Shown piece by piece: positions 51,131 through 60,048 of a stretch of 64,000 nt of DNA (position 1 is the first letter of the stretch; the number at the start of each line of letters is the position of its first letter). The notes beneath the pieces were generated by a model. The model was given only the letters and a program-made list of their open reading frames with translations. It did no database searches and had not been told where the DNA came from. The stretch is from NCBI GenBank assembly GCA_964609695.1, contig CAZSSP010000001.1:290703-354702 (forward strand), in the 5' to 3' direction. The translations under genes and the position numbers were made by a program. The stretch comes from JAGNHS01 sp964609695. GTDB lineage: Bacteria; Bdellovibrionota; UBA2428.

Positions 51131-51850
51131 ATGAAAGTCACTCCCTTAAAATGCCCCATATTCAAAGCGGGCTTTAATCTCAATGAATCCCTAATTAAAA
51201 TTCTTAAAAAGAAAAAATCTTTGCCCAAGGAATTTATACTAGTCATCAGCTCTAAAATTGTTTCTCTATCCGAAAATAATCTCATCAACCCATCTACTAT
51301 TTCAAAAGATCAACTCATAAAAAAAGAAGCCGACCTTTATCTCGGCAAAACTACTCACAATGTTCACCTCACTATTAAACATGGACTGCTAATTCCAAGT
51401 GCCGGCATCGACTTATCCAATAGCGAAAAATCACAATACATTTTATTACCTAAAAATCCCTTTAAAAGCGCCCAAGAAATTTGGAAGTCACTCAAAAAGG
51501 AATTTCCTAAAAACAAAATCGGAGTCATTATTAGTGACTCAAGATCTCAACCTCTAAGAAGAGGAGTCACGGGAGTGTCCTTGGCTCACTTTGGTTTCAA
51601 AGCCACAAAAAAACTTATTGGGAAAAAGGATTTGTTTGGACGCAAACTAGAAGCCACTATCGTCAATGTAACCGATGCCCTCAGCAGTGCCGCAGTTCTT
51701 TGCATGGGTGAATCCGACGAAGCACAACCCCTCGCCATTATCGATAAGGCGCCTGTTAGTTTTTCTAAAAACTCTAAGTCCAACGAAATACTCATAGAAA
51801 TAAAAGAAGATCTTTTTTTTAATAAGTTATTCAAAAAAAGAGAAATTTAG
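51131..51850 (+). CDS. CofE-like amide ligase (coenzyme F420-0:L-glutamate ligase family)
   Basis: 239 residues. 'FILVISSKIVSLSENN', 'TIKHGLLIPSAGIDLSNSEK', 'IGVIISDSRSQPLRRGVTGV' and 'LFGRKLEATIVNVTDALSSA' followed by LCMGESDEAQP reproduce the CofE motifs in order (AGID-SN, SDS---P-R-G--G, D--A-AA---MGE). CofE adds glutamate to F420-0, but nothing else of an F420 pathway is visible here. Its place after rfbA-rfbC-glycosyltransferase suggests a different amide ligation, perhaps attaching an amino acid to a sugar or carrier. That role is inference. The 3' end overlaps the convergent glycosyltransferase by 4 bp. Confidence 0.8.
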   Translation: MKVTPLKCPIFKAGFNLNESLIKILKKKKSLPKEFILVISSKIVSLSENNLINPSTISKDQLIKKEADLYLGKTTHNVHLTIKHGLLIPSAGIDLSNSEKSQYILLPKNPFKSAQEIWKSLKKEFPKNKIGVIISDSRSQPLRRGVTGVSLAHFGFKATKKLIGKKDLFGRKLEATIVNVTDALSSAAVLCMGESDEAQPLAIIDKAPVSFSKNSKSNEILIEIKEDLFFNKLFKKREI

Positions 51851-52605
51851 AGCAACTGTCGCTTTGTTAATTTATATTTGGAAGGCATCTCTTCTTTAAA
51901 AAATTCTTTAGAATCAGCAACGCAATTAAAATAAAAGATATGCCACAAGGCGGCCAAACCATCTTTCCAAGTGATTTTTTTACCCTCTAAATAATTTCTA
52001 GGAAAATAACTGATTGGAATTTCATGCATTCGAACTTTTAATAAAGCCACCTTAGCGGTCACCTCAGGTTCAAATCCAAATCTCATAGATTCCAAATTTA
52101 TGTTTTTTATAATTTCAGAACGAAAAACTTTGTAACAAGTTTCCATGTCAGACAAATAAAGTCCGCTCAATAAATTACTAAACATAGTTAAAATCAAATT
52201 CACTAAGTAATGAAAGGTTCTATGAACTTGATGAGCAGATTTCTTAAATCGACTTCCGAAAACAACGTCGGCCTTGTCTTCTAAAATAGGTTTAACTAAA
52301 GCGGGCAACTCTCTATAGTCGTACTCAAAGTCGGCATCTTGTATCGCTATGATTTTAGCGTTGGCCGCCATAATTCCACGCCGTAGGGCCGCTCCTTTGC
52401 CCATGTTTTCTTCTTGCTTAAGCTTTATAACGGAATGTTTAAAATTGAAGGAATTTAAAATCTCAAAGGACTTATCTTTTGAGGAATCATCAACAAAAAC
52501 AAACTCTGTTTCACATCCGTAATCAAAAGAATCAATTCGATTTAGAAAATCATTGAGATGATTTGCTTCATTGTAAATAGGTATAATTAAACTTAAGGTG
52601 ACCAA
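51847..52605 (-). CDS. Family 2 glycosyltransferase (polyprenyl-phosphate type)
   Basis: 252 residues from TTG 52605 (MVTLSLIIPIYNEANHL). It has the complete nucleotide motif FVDDSSKD (37-44), the basic loop NMGKGAALRRG (68-78) and QDADFEYD (89-96), then a hydrophobic segment 'LVNLILTMFSNLLSGLYLSD'. It is the close relative of the enzyme at 1363, and a dolichol-phosphate-mannose or undecaprenyl-phosphate-glucose synthase role fits. A membrane GT-C protein encoded 33 bp upstream on the same strand could use the lipid-linked sugar it makes. Confidence 0.88.
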   Translation of the reverse strand: MVTLSLIIPIYNEANHLNDFLNRIDSFDYGCETEFVFVDDSSKDKSFEILNSFNFKHSVIKLKQEENMGKGAALRRGIMAANAKIIAIQDADFEYDYRELPALVKPILEDKADVVFGSRFKKSAHQVHRTFHYLVNLILTMFSNLLSGLYLSDMETCYKVFRSEIIKNINLESMRFGFEPEVTAKVALLKVRMHEIPISYFPRNYLEGKKITWKDGLAALWHIFYFNCVADSKEFFKEEMPSKYKLTKRQLL

Positions 52606-52638
52606 CTCTATCTAAACTAAAACCTTGTGCCCTAATTC

Positions 52639-53943
52639 TCAAGCCTGAGAAGTTTTTTCATGAACATTTTTTAATAAAAGCCATAATAAAGGCATAGTTT
52701 GCCATAAAGCCCTACCCGCCCCTGTCAAAATGACTTCTTTATAACCAAAACGGTAACGAGCATAAGCCAAGGGAATCATAACAAGCACCATCATCAAGGG
52801 AATATAAACTTTCCAAGAAATAATTTTAATAGAACGCGCAAAAACACAAATTAACCAAATCGGCCCCAAACCCCACATGGCGGGTCTAAAAAAAACATCC
52901 GCATAATAACCCAAAATTTGAGGTAATAACTTTGTATAAAAACTCAATTCTGCCAATCGCGACAAAAGTGGGAAATAAAATTCTTTTGATTCAAATTTAT
53001 GCGAATTAAAAATGACCATTGAAATAGCCAAAACCGCTAAAATCCAAAAGCTTCTTTGTTTAGCCATGAAAATGCTTTTTAAATTATTAAAATTAATTAA
53101 ATGAAAAGTAACAGCTAAAGCCCCAAGCTGAATAAAAGCTTCCTGCTTTAAAAGGCATCCTAAAAAAAATGCTATCCCTGCTAAAAAATTTCTTCGGGTC
53201 TGCAAAAAGAGGAGCATAAAAAGTCCAAAAAGCACAACCCAGATATCGGCATACAAACGAAACATAAAGGCTCCAGATGTTGGAACAAAAGCAAATAGTA
53301 TCCATGCGTAGAGCGGACAAGTCGGCCAAATTAAAAAGAGTAAATAGGCACACAAAACCCAGACAATAACTTGCAAAATAATTAAGGGTAGAGGATTCGG
53401 TGAAGCCACTAGCTTCATTAAGGAAAAATAAAAGACCGACAAAAGCCAAGGGTAATGATGATGTTCAATATTAGCAAAAGACTGTACAAAAACAGGATCA
53501 TTAATGGCGCGTAACAAACCCGGCCATGATGCATTTTGAGACTGAAAATAAAGTGCGACCGATCTTCCATACCAAATAGAATAAGCATCCCAACCTAAAT
53601 CCCATACTTTTTTAGGCGATCCCCAAGTGTCCTGAGCCGGACACTCTGCAGCCAAAACTTCTTGATCAAATTTTTTAACTTTGTCGGCAGACGCTTGCTT
53701 ACATTTTAAAGTTTCACCATAAGCCAAATTAGGCTGCGCAAAGACAAATCTTTTCACATGGTAATAACGACAATCCATATCTAAAAGCTCTCTATGAGTT
53801 TTAAAATAGCAAGTGTTACGTTCCCAAATGTTTAGATCTGCAATGTCTCGGTTTTGAAATATAAAAAAAACAAAATGCCCAAGAGTGACTAACAATAGAA
53901 TATTTTTCCAACGCTGTTTAACTAACTCTATTAATTTTTTCAC
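52639..53943 (-). CDS. Polytopic membrane protein, GT-C glycosyltransferase-like
   Basis: 434 residues with about ten hydrophobic helices. TM1 is at about 13-29; a large periplasmic loop follows (about 30-170; 'NIWERNTCYFKTHRELLDMD', several Cys); later helices include 'PLPLIILQVIVWVLCAYLLF' and 'FLAGIAFFLGCLLKQEAFIQ', the short loop-helix pattern of GT-C enzymes. These use polyprenyl-phosphate sugars on the outer face of the inner membrane. The acidic DxD-type motif is not obvious. It is co-directional with the GT2 gene just downstream. Confidence 0.72.
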   Translation of the reverse strand: MKKLIELVKQRWKNILLLVTLGHFVFFIFQNRDIADLNIWERNTCYFKTHRELLDMDCRYYHVKRFVFAQPNLAYGETLKCKQASADKVKKFDQEVLAAECPAQDTWGSPKKVWDLGWDAYSIWYGRSVALYFQSQNASWPGLLRAINDPVFVQSFANIEHHHYPWLLSVFYFSLMKLVASPNPLPLIILQVIVWVLCAYLLFLIWPTCPLYAWILFAFVPTSGAFMFRLYADIWVVLFGLFMLLFLQTRRNFLAGIAFFLGCLLKQEAFIQLGALAVTFHLINFNNLKSIFMAKQRSFWILAVLAISMVIFNSHKFESKEFYFPLLSRLAELSFYTKLLPQILGYYADVFFRPAMWGLGPIWLICVFARSIKIISWKVYIPLMMVLVMIPLAYARYRFGYKEVILTGAGRALWQTMPLLWLLLKNVHEKTSQA

Positions 53944-53983
53944 TTTTTTTTACATTATATCAGTCAAAGATATTAATCATTCC

Positions 53984-54658
53984 CTAGGCTGGAGAGAACT
54001 CCAATCGCTGACGCTTAAGATCAGCTTCGTGCTGATCCATTAAAGAGACTTTCATTCCCAAAGATTCAAGTACATTTTGAAAGTGTCTATTACAAGCATA
54101 AGACAACCCCAAAACATTAGGAGTCCAAAGTTTCGAAGACAAATTTAATGACTCCTCGGAATAGCCATCAGAATTAACACTAAAACCGAAGGGATCGTGA
54201 TACCAATTATCAACTGGCTTAGCCTGAGCTACAGCCTCTTCTAAACTAGAATAAACCTTCGGCTGACAATTTTCTAAGTATAAATTCCATTGAGCTTCAT
54301 CAAGGTTATAGGCTCTTTGATTAAAAAACTCTGAGACCCTTTGAAAACTTTGCCTCCACCGAACTAAGCCCAATTCGAAGGCCCTAAGATCTTTTTCTAT
54401 AGCCCAATATTCCAGCTTTATTCCTAAAGCCGCAGCCGCACTGACCGTAAATAACCAGTTAGTGCCCAAGCCTAAACCAAACTCCCCAACACTGAGAGAT
54501 TTTAAGCCCTTAGACTGAGCCCTTTTAATAACTGGTTCCACAAAAACACTCCAAGACTCACTAAAGGCCCCTTTATAGGAGCGAAATGGTTCACCCAATA
54601 AATTACTCCAGAGTGTTGGCGAATTATCTCGAGTTTGAATCCATACAAAGTCTTCCAC
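53984..54658 (-). CDS. MnmD/MnmC-like methyltransferase domain protein
   Basis: 224 residues. 'RSYKGAFSESWSVFVEPVIK' matches the family's substrate loop (GAFxES-VFV-P). VGEFGLGLGTNWLFTVSAAA is the SAM-binding glycine loop (EFG-G-GTN), and WYHDPFGFSVN stands where MnmC has its DGFxPxxNP catalytic motif. The N-terminal methyltransferase domain of MnmC finishes the tRNA wobble-uridine modification mnm5U; stand-alone MnmD proteins do the same. The Phe-Gly-Phe change makes the substrate less certain. It lies 41 bp upstream of the GT-C gene and is divergent from the radical SAM gene. Confidence 0.72.
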   Translation of the reverse strand: MEDFVWIQTRDNSPTLWSNLLGEPFRSYKGAFSESWSVFVEPVIKRAQSKGLKSLSVGEFGLGLGTNWLFTVSAAAALGIKLEYWAIEKDLRAFELGLVRWRQSFQRVSEFFNQRAYNLDEAQWNLYLENCQPKVYSSLEEAVAQAKPVDNWYHDPFGFSVNSDGYSEESLNLSSKLWTPNVLGLSYACNRHFQNVLESLGMKVSLMDQHEADLKRQRLEFSPA

Positions 54659-54712
54659 GGAGCAGCATTATTGCCTTGAAATAGAGACGCTTTCAAGCCA
54701 AAGAGTTCTATT

Positions 54713-55678
54713 ATGCCTTCAATCCCACGCAAACGCTGGAATTACTTTAAAGACAGGCTCATCGAGAGATTCGGTGAGATTGTTTATAAAATAGGTGTCG
54801 ATGCTGGTTTTGATTGCCCCAACCGTGACGGGACCAAAGCCTTTGGAGGCTGTGCTTACTGTTCGCAACTAGGTTCTTTTTCACCTCAGCAAGACCCTAA
54901 AAGCAATATTCAACAACAACTTGAAAAAGGTATTTGGTTTACTCAAAAAAGGTATGGCGCTGAAAAATTTATAGTCTATTTTCAAGCATTCACTAACACT
55001 TACGCCGATCCAGACACCTTAAGACAGCGCTATCAATCTGCTCTCATCGATCCCAGAATAGTCGGCATGAGCATTGCCACTCGTCCCGACTGCATAAACT
55101 CCGAAAACATAAAAGTCTTGAAAGAGTTTCAAGAAAAACTTCCATTTTTCACTGTGGAACTTGGCCTTCAAAGTGCCCATCAAAATGAATTATCATGGGT
55201 CAATCGGCAAGAAACTTTAGAAGATTATAAATTGGCCATGAAACTTCTCGTTGAATCTAAAATTCCTGTCATAAGCCACATCATCTTAGGTTTTCCCGAA
55301 GAAAGCTTTCAAGACATGCTCGACACCGTAAATATTGCCCAAGAATGCGGGAGTTACGGACTAAAATTACAAATGTTGCATGTGATTCGAGGAACTAAAC
55401 TCGCACACATGTACGACAAAAATCCATTCAAGTTAATGTCACAGGACGAATATCTAGAATTAATCGTGGAGCTCATTCAGCATATAGACCCCAAAGTAGA
55501 ATTGCATAGAATCACTGGTGAGACCGAAGAAAAATCTCTAGTGGCTCCCGAATGGGTTCGCCACAAAACGCGCATCTTCGATGCCTTCGACAATATTTTG
55601 GCGACTCGTGATTTGTGGCAAGGGAAAAAATGGGGAGTCAAAAATACAACACCCGAGACAAACAATTTAAGGCTCTAG
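54713..55678 (+). CDS. yhcC: TIGR01212 (YhcC) family radical SAM protein
   Basis: 321 residues. The 4Fe-4S cysteines are C35, C47 and C50 in DCPNRDGTKAFGGCAYCSQL, the spacing used by YhcC/Elp3-like proteins instead of CxxxCxxC. 'FIVYFQAFTNTYADPDTLRQ', 'ATRPDCINSENIKVLKEF' and 'PVISHIILGFPEESFQDML' follow the TIGR01212 pattern. The function is not known with certainty; an RNA-modification role has been suggested for relatives. It is divergent from the MnmD-like gene (54 bp). Confidence 0.93.
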   Translation: MPSIPRKRWNYFKDRLIERFGEIVYKIGVDAGFDCPNRDGTKAFGGCAYCSQLGSFSPQQDPKSNIQQQLEKGIWFTQKRYGAEKFIVYFQAFTNTYADPDTLRQRYQSALIDPRIVGMSIATRPDCINSENIKVLKEFQEKLPFFTVELGLQSAHQNELSWVNRQETLEDYKLAMKLLVESKIPVISHIILGFPEESFQDMLDTVNIAQECGSYGLKLQMLHVIRGTKLAHMYDKNPFKLMSQDEYLELIVELIQHIDPKVELHRITGETEEKSLVAPEWVRHKTRIFDAFDNILATRDLWQGKKWGVKNTTPETNNLRL

Positions 55679-55799
55679 AATTAAAGAAATTTTTTCGTTT
55701 AATGAATTTGAATTTTCCAAGATAAGCCTTTGAAGTTCTTAACAATAAATAAACAATAATAAATCGCAAGTTTTCGATAAATCATCCGAAACGTCAAAG

Positions 55800-57479
55800 G
55801 TGGACGACTTTGAATTAGAAATTAAAAAAACTTTTTTAGAGGAAAGTGAAGGTTTGCTTGTAGAAGCAGAAAACGCCTTCATGGCACTCGATGGTGGTGA
55901 ATTTAACGAAGAGGTTATCTCAAAACTCTTCAGAGCAGCACACTCTTTTAAGGGTGGAGCAAGAGCTGTTGGATTTATCCAACTTGCAGACTTTGCCCAT
56001 AAGCTTGAAGATGCCATAAACCTACTTAAAACGCGTGAAATTGAAGCCACTCGCAAAGTTTGTACTCTATTTTTAGAGTCTATGGACGTATTGAAAATAT
56101 ATGTCGAAGGTTTAAAAAGAGATCTCAATTTTACTCACGACTCTTCCAGCACTGAGGCCAAACTAAAAGACATTAGAAACCTAAAGGATAGCTCAGACAA
56201 CTCTAAAACTGAAGACGAGTCCAATGGAGCCGTTGTAAATGCACCCAAAAATACTCCCGTAGTTCCCAGCGTTAAAAGCGCAAACAAGGGCGACGACGAA
56301 GGAATTCGAGTGGGTCTTAAAAAGCTCGATGAACTTTTAAATATTGTAGGTTAGTTAGTTGTTAACCAATCCATGATGACTCAACATCGTGTAGGTGAAA
56401 CGTTAAACACTCAACACTCCAAACAAACCTTGTCGTATCTCGACAAACTCGTAAATGAAATTCAACATGTATCGCTTTCGCTGAGAATGCTTCCATTAAA
56501 ACCAACCTTTCAAAAGATGCGCAGAATTGTTCGCGACGTCTCTAGCTCTCTCGATAGAGATGTTGAATTTATTGCGGAGGGTGAAGAAGTCGAACTCGAC
56601 AAAACTATCATCGATCAAATTGTAGACCCCTTAACTCACATGGTTCGAAATGCAGTAGATCATGGAATTGAAAACAAAGATGAAAGACTGGCCTCTGGAA
56701 AAAGTCCCCAAGCCAAAGTTTGGCTTAAAGCTATACAACAAGAAGATCGAATTGCCATCATCATCAAAGATGACGGTAAGGGATTAGATCGCAATAAACT
56801 TTTAAAGAAGGCTATCGAAAAAGGCATCGTCAAAGAAGGTGCCGAAATGCAAGATTCAGAAATATACAATCTGATTTTTGCTGCAGGATTTTCTACTAAA
56901 GAAGTGGTCACTGATTTTAGTGGTCGCGGAGTAGGAATGGACGTTGTTCGAAAAGCTATTGAAGATCTCAAAGGCAATGTTCAAATTAAAACTGAACTTG
57001 GCAAAGGAACTGAATTTATAATTTCACTTCCCCTCTCACTTTCTATTATTTCTGGAATGGTCATTTCTGTAGACGCAAGAAAATACGTAGTGCCTGTAAC
57101 TCAACTTGTAGAAACCATCGAATACAGAAAACTTAATATCGAAAGCACGCAAGGAAAAGGTCGGATGGTTTACCTTCGTGGTGAAGTGATGCCTGTCATG
57201 TCACTCAGCCACATTCTTCACTCTACAAGAGTTAAAACGGATGCAGACACTAAGCAAAAATTAGGTCTCGTCGCTATATCAAACGGAAAAAAGGTTTCAT
57301 TTGAAATTGATGAAATACTTGGTCAACAACAAATAGTTTTAAAAAAACTTGGATCAGAAATTCAAGGAGTGCCCGGCCTAGTAGCTGGCGCTATCCTTGC
57401 CAATGGGGAACCCGGAATGGTGATAAGTCTTTACGATTTTATTTCCAAGATGGGAGGAGGACGCAATGCAGCCGCATGA
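55800..57479 (+). pseudogene. cheA: Chemotaxis histidine kinase CheA, interrupted by one in-frame TAG
   Basis: One continuous frame of 559 codons broken only by TAG at 56352-56354. Before the stop: an Hpt domain with phospho-acceptor H48 in FRAAHSFKGGARAVGF, then a low-complexity linker (about 110-165) and the beginning of the dimerisation domain, LDELLNIVG. After it: LVVNQSMMTQHR, the ATPase domain (N-box 'DPLTHMVRNAVDHGIENKDE', G1 DDGKGLD, G2 FSGRGVGMDVV) and the CheW-like regulatory domain. The stop replaces the conserved Glu of VGELV (GAG to TAG). No separate CheY-binding P2 domain is visible. The start is GTG 55800 without a clear ribosome-binding site. It may be a dead gene, a read-through product, a split kinase or a base error. 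Confidence 0.88.
56352..56354 (+). other. In-frame amber codon inside cheA
   Basis: The codons around it read N-I-V-G-TAG-L-V-V-N-Q-S. Both sides are in the same frame and both match CheA. TAG is used as a normal stop elsewhere in the window (for example cheW, 57937-57939), so the genetic code is not globally reassigned. The first ATG after it is 56373. Confidence 0.95.
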
Positions 57480-57939
57480 AATGACAGCCGACGACAACAG
57501 TGACAAATTTCTTATTTTTAATTTAGGTGGAGAACTCTACGGAGCTAGTCTGACCTCAATAAAAGAAGTCATCAAGGTTGGTGATGTTAAAGCCGTACCT
57601 CACATGAAAAATCACTTCAAAGGAATCATGAACCTAAGAGGTCAAATCATAGGGGTCATCGATTTAAGAGAGAAATTTGATCTCAAGAAAGCCCCAGGTC
57701 AGGGTCTTATTCTAGTTGTCGAACATGAGGCTGGACTCATTGGAGCCATTGTTGATGAATTAGAAAGCGTTCACAGTTTTACTACTGAGCAAATTGAAAA
57801 AAACCCAATGATTGAAACCAAAATCCCATTAAGCTTTTTAGTGGGCGTGGCTCAAAAGCAAAATCGACTTGTAAATTTAATAGATATCGCCGGCACTTTG
57901 AGTGCCGAAGATTATAGAACTTTAAAGAGTGCAGCATAG
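57466..57939 (+). CDS. cheW: Chemotaxis adaptor CheW
   Basis: 157 residues. 'FLIFNLGGELYGASLTSIKE' VIKV, 'GIMNLRGQIIGVIDLREKF' and 'ESVHSFTTEQIEKNP' are the CheW pattern. It bridges chemoreceptors and CheA at the inner face of the membrane. It overlaps the end of cheA by 14 bp, with GGAGGAGG before its ATG, and the receptor genes follow. Confidence 0.95.
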   Translation: MQPHEMTADDNSDKFLIFNLGGELYGASLTSIKEVIKVGDVKAVPHMKNHFKGIMNLRGQIIGVIDLREKFDLKKAPGQGLILVVEHEAGLIGAIVDELESVHSFTTEQIEKNPMIETKIPLSFLVGVAQKQNRLVNLIDIAGTLSAEDYRTLKSAA

Positions 57940-57951
57940 AGGGGAATGAAG

Positions 57952-60033
57952 ATGAACTTATCTTTTAGAACAAAACTACAACTTTTAATTGGCGGATTTT
58001 CTGCTCTTGCTTTGTTGGCCTTTTCGACAATGGCCATTAGAGGTCATTACGCACTAGATAATGAAAAGATGAATTTAAGTTCTGCTGCTGTCGATGGCCT
58101 AATAGATAAAGTCGACCGTAACTTATTTGAACGTTACGGAGATGTTCAGGCCTTTGCACTCAGCGAACCTGCAAGATCGATGGACCCAAAAAGAATTACG
58201 GCTTTCATGAACGACATGATTCCTGCTTATGCTCCTATCTATGACATCATGATGGTTGTAGACCCCAAAGGTAAAGTTGTTGCCACTAATACAAACGATA
58301 AAAACGGAAAAGAACTCAAAGCAGATCCTTTATATGAAAAAGACTACAGCTCTGCAGATTGGTTCAAAAAGGCTATCAACGGAGAAATTAAAGCGGGCAC
58401 AGCCTTAATTGAAGATTTGCATATTGATTCCGACATAGCGCCTCTTGTTGGTACTGATGGAAAAGTTATGAATTTCACAGCTCCCATTGTTGATAAAAAA
58501 TCTGGAAAAATTCTAGGTGTATGGACAAATCGCGTGAGTTGGAAAGACGTCGTTGAAAACATTTACCACGAAGAGCTTCAAAAAATAACTAAAGGTAGAA
58601 TTAGTAAAGTGTTTCCCTTCCTCATAAGCGCCAATGGAACCTATCTTATTCACCCAAATCCAGAAATGATTTTCAAGGAAGCCAAAGGCTTAGACTTAAC
58701 TCCAGGAGTTATTAAACACGAAGATAAATTTGAAGATTTTAGTGGGACTGTTTTTCAAGCTACTGCAGACTCTAAAGGTTATTCAATTTATCCGGGCATT
58801 AAATGGAAAGCTGTCTTAGAAATTCCTGAAACAGATTCAGCTCGTTCATTTAACAAAGCTCTTGGAATCTTTGCCGCGGTATTCTTAGTTGCTTTCAACT
58901 TCTTTTTAATATGGTTTACAAATAAAAGCTCACTCACACTTGAAGCGGTTTTGGAAAGTCTTACACAAAGATTTCAAGCAATTAATCAGGTTTGTGGTGA
59001 ATTTAAAATTTACTCGTCTAAGCTTGCCGAAGCCACCACCCAGCAAGCTGCGGCCATTGAAGAGACTGTTGCCTCTATGGAAGAAATGACTTCAATGATA
59101 TCTCAAACCGCTACCAATTCTTCGAGCTCTCTAGATATTAGCTCTCAAGGATTAGAAGAAGCTAATAAAGGTCGTGAAGTTATAGTCAAGATGACAAACT
59201 CTATGGGAGAAATACAAGCCTCTAACTCTCAACTTCAAGAAATCGTAAAATTGATTGAAGAAATTCAAAATAAAACAAAAGTTATCAACGACATCGTGTT
59301 TGAAACACGCTTGCTAGCGTTCAATGCAAGCATAGAAGCCGCTAGAGCGGGTGTTCATGGTAAAGGTTTTGCCGTAGTCGCAGAAGAAGTTGGAAAACTT
59401 GCTTCAATGTCGGGCAAAGCTGCCGATGAAATTCGAAATCTTCTTGAAACCTCAACATCACGAGTTGGAAAAGTCGTAAGCTCTACCTCTGAAAGAGTTT
59501 CGCAAGCCCAAGGCATCTCTTCAGACTGTGAAAGTACTTTTAACTCTGTTGGTTCTTACTTAGATAGAATTAGCAATGCTGTAAAAAGTATCGCCTCTGC
59601 CACTAAAGAACAAGAAGTTGGAGTTCGCCAAACCAACAAAGCCATGCAAGAAATGGACAGAGCCACTCAGTCGACTGCTCAAAGTGCTGATTTCCTAGAA
59701 AGACAATCTCAAGTGCTTAGCAGCAATGCTGAAGAACTGAATAAAAATATTAGTATTTTAGAAAGTTTTGTTCATGGAGCAAAAAATTCTTCGAATACAA
59801 AAACCTTCAAAAATAGCGGTCCTACTAGCCTCCAAAATCAAAACAATTCCAAAGTTGAGGAATTCATTTCTAAAAAGTCTCAAAGTCAGACCACTAAACA
59901 AAATAGCCCTTCAACAGCTCCCGTTAAAACCAGTACATTAACAGAAAAAACCATTCCAGAATCTCAACCCGAATCTTCAACATCGAGCAATGTTGTAACC
60001 CGCGGTGATTCTCGATGGAGAAAAGTAGCATAA
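57952..60033 (+). CDS. Methyl-accepting chemotaxis protein with Cache-type sensor
   Basis: 693 residues from ATG 57952 (GAGGGG 7 nt upstream; ATG 57946 is too close to it). TM1 is at about 10-28; a periplasmic dCache-like sensor spans about 30-285 ('IYDIMMVVDPKGKVVATNTN'; 'FSGTVFQATADSKGYSIYPG'); TM2 is at about 300-320. I see no HAMP domain after TM2. The cytoplasmic signalling tip reads 'NDIVFETRLLAFNASIEAAR' AG. The C-terminus is a long Ser/Thr/Gln linker ending RGDSRWRKVA, not the NWETF-type tether for CheR or CheB. The ligand is unknown. Confidence 0.93.
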   Translation: MNLSFRTKLQLLIGGFSALALLAFSTMAIRGHYALDNEKMNLSSAAVDGLIDKVDRNLFERYGDVQAFALSEPARSMDPKRITAFMNDMIPAYAPIYDIMMVVDPKGKVVATNTNDKNGKELKADPLYEKDYSSADWFKKAINGEIKAGTALIEDLHIDSDIAPLVGTDGKVMNFTAPIVDKKSGKILGVWTNRVSWKDVVENIYHEELQKITKGRISKVFPFLISANGTYLIHPNPEMIFKEAKGLDLTPGVIKHEDKFEDFSGTVFQATADSKGYSIYPGIKWKAVLEIPETDSARSFNKALGIFAAVFLVAFNFFLIWFTNKSSLTLEAVLESLTQRFQAINQVCGEFKIYSSKLAEATTQQAAAIEETVASMEEMTSMISQTATNSSSSLDISSQGLEEANKGREVIVKMTNSMGEIQASNSQLQEIVKLIEEIQNKTKVINDIVFETRLLAFNASIEAARAGVHGKGFAVVAEEVGKLASMSGKAADEIRNLLETSTSRVGKVVSSTSERVSQAQGISSDCESTFNSVGSYLDRISNAVKSIASATKEQEVGVRQTNKAMQEMDRATQSTAQSADFLERQSQVLSSNAEELNKNISILESFVHGAKNSSNTKTFKNSGPTSLQNQNNSKVEEFISKKSQSQTTKQNSPSTAPVKTSTLTEKTIPESQPESSTSSNVVTRGDSRWRKVA

Positions 60034-60048
60034 AGAAAAGAGGCTTAT

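Noticed and set aside
55730..55799. Possible sigma-28 promoter (TTCGATAA) before cheA
   Set aside because: The -35-like TAAACAAT is at the wrong spacing and the -10 lacks the GCC; too weak to annotate.
55800..57479. Genome-wide reassignment of TAG as a sense codon
   Set aside because: TAG ends other intact genes here, such as cheW, at the expected place.
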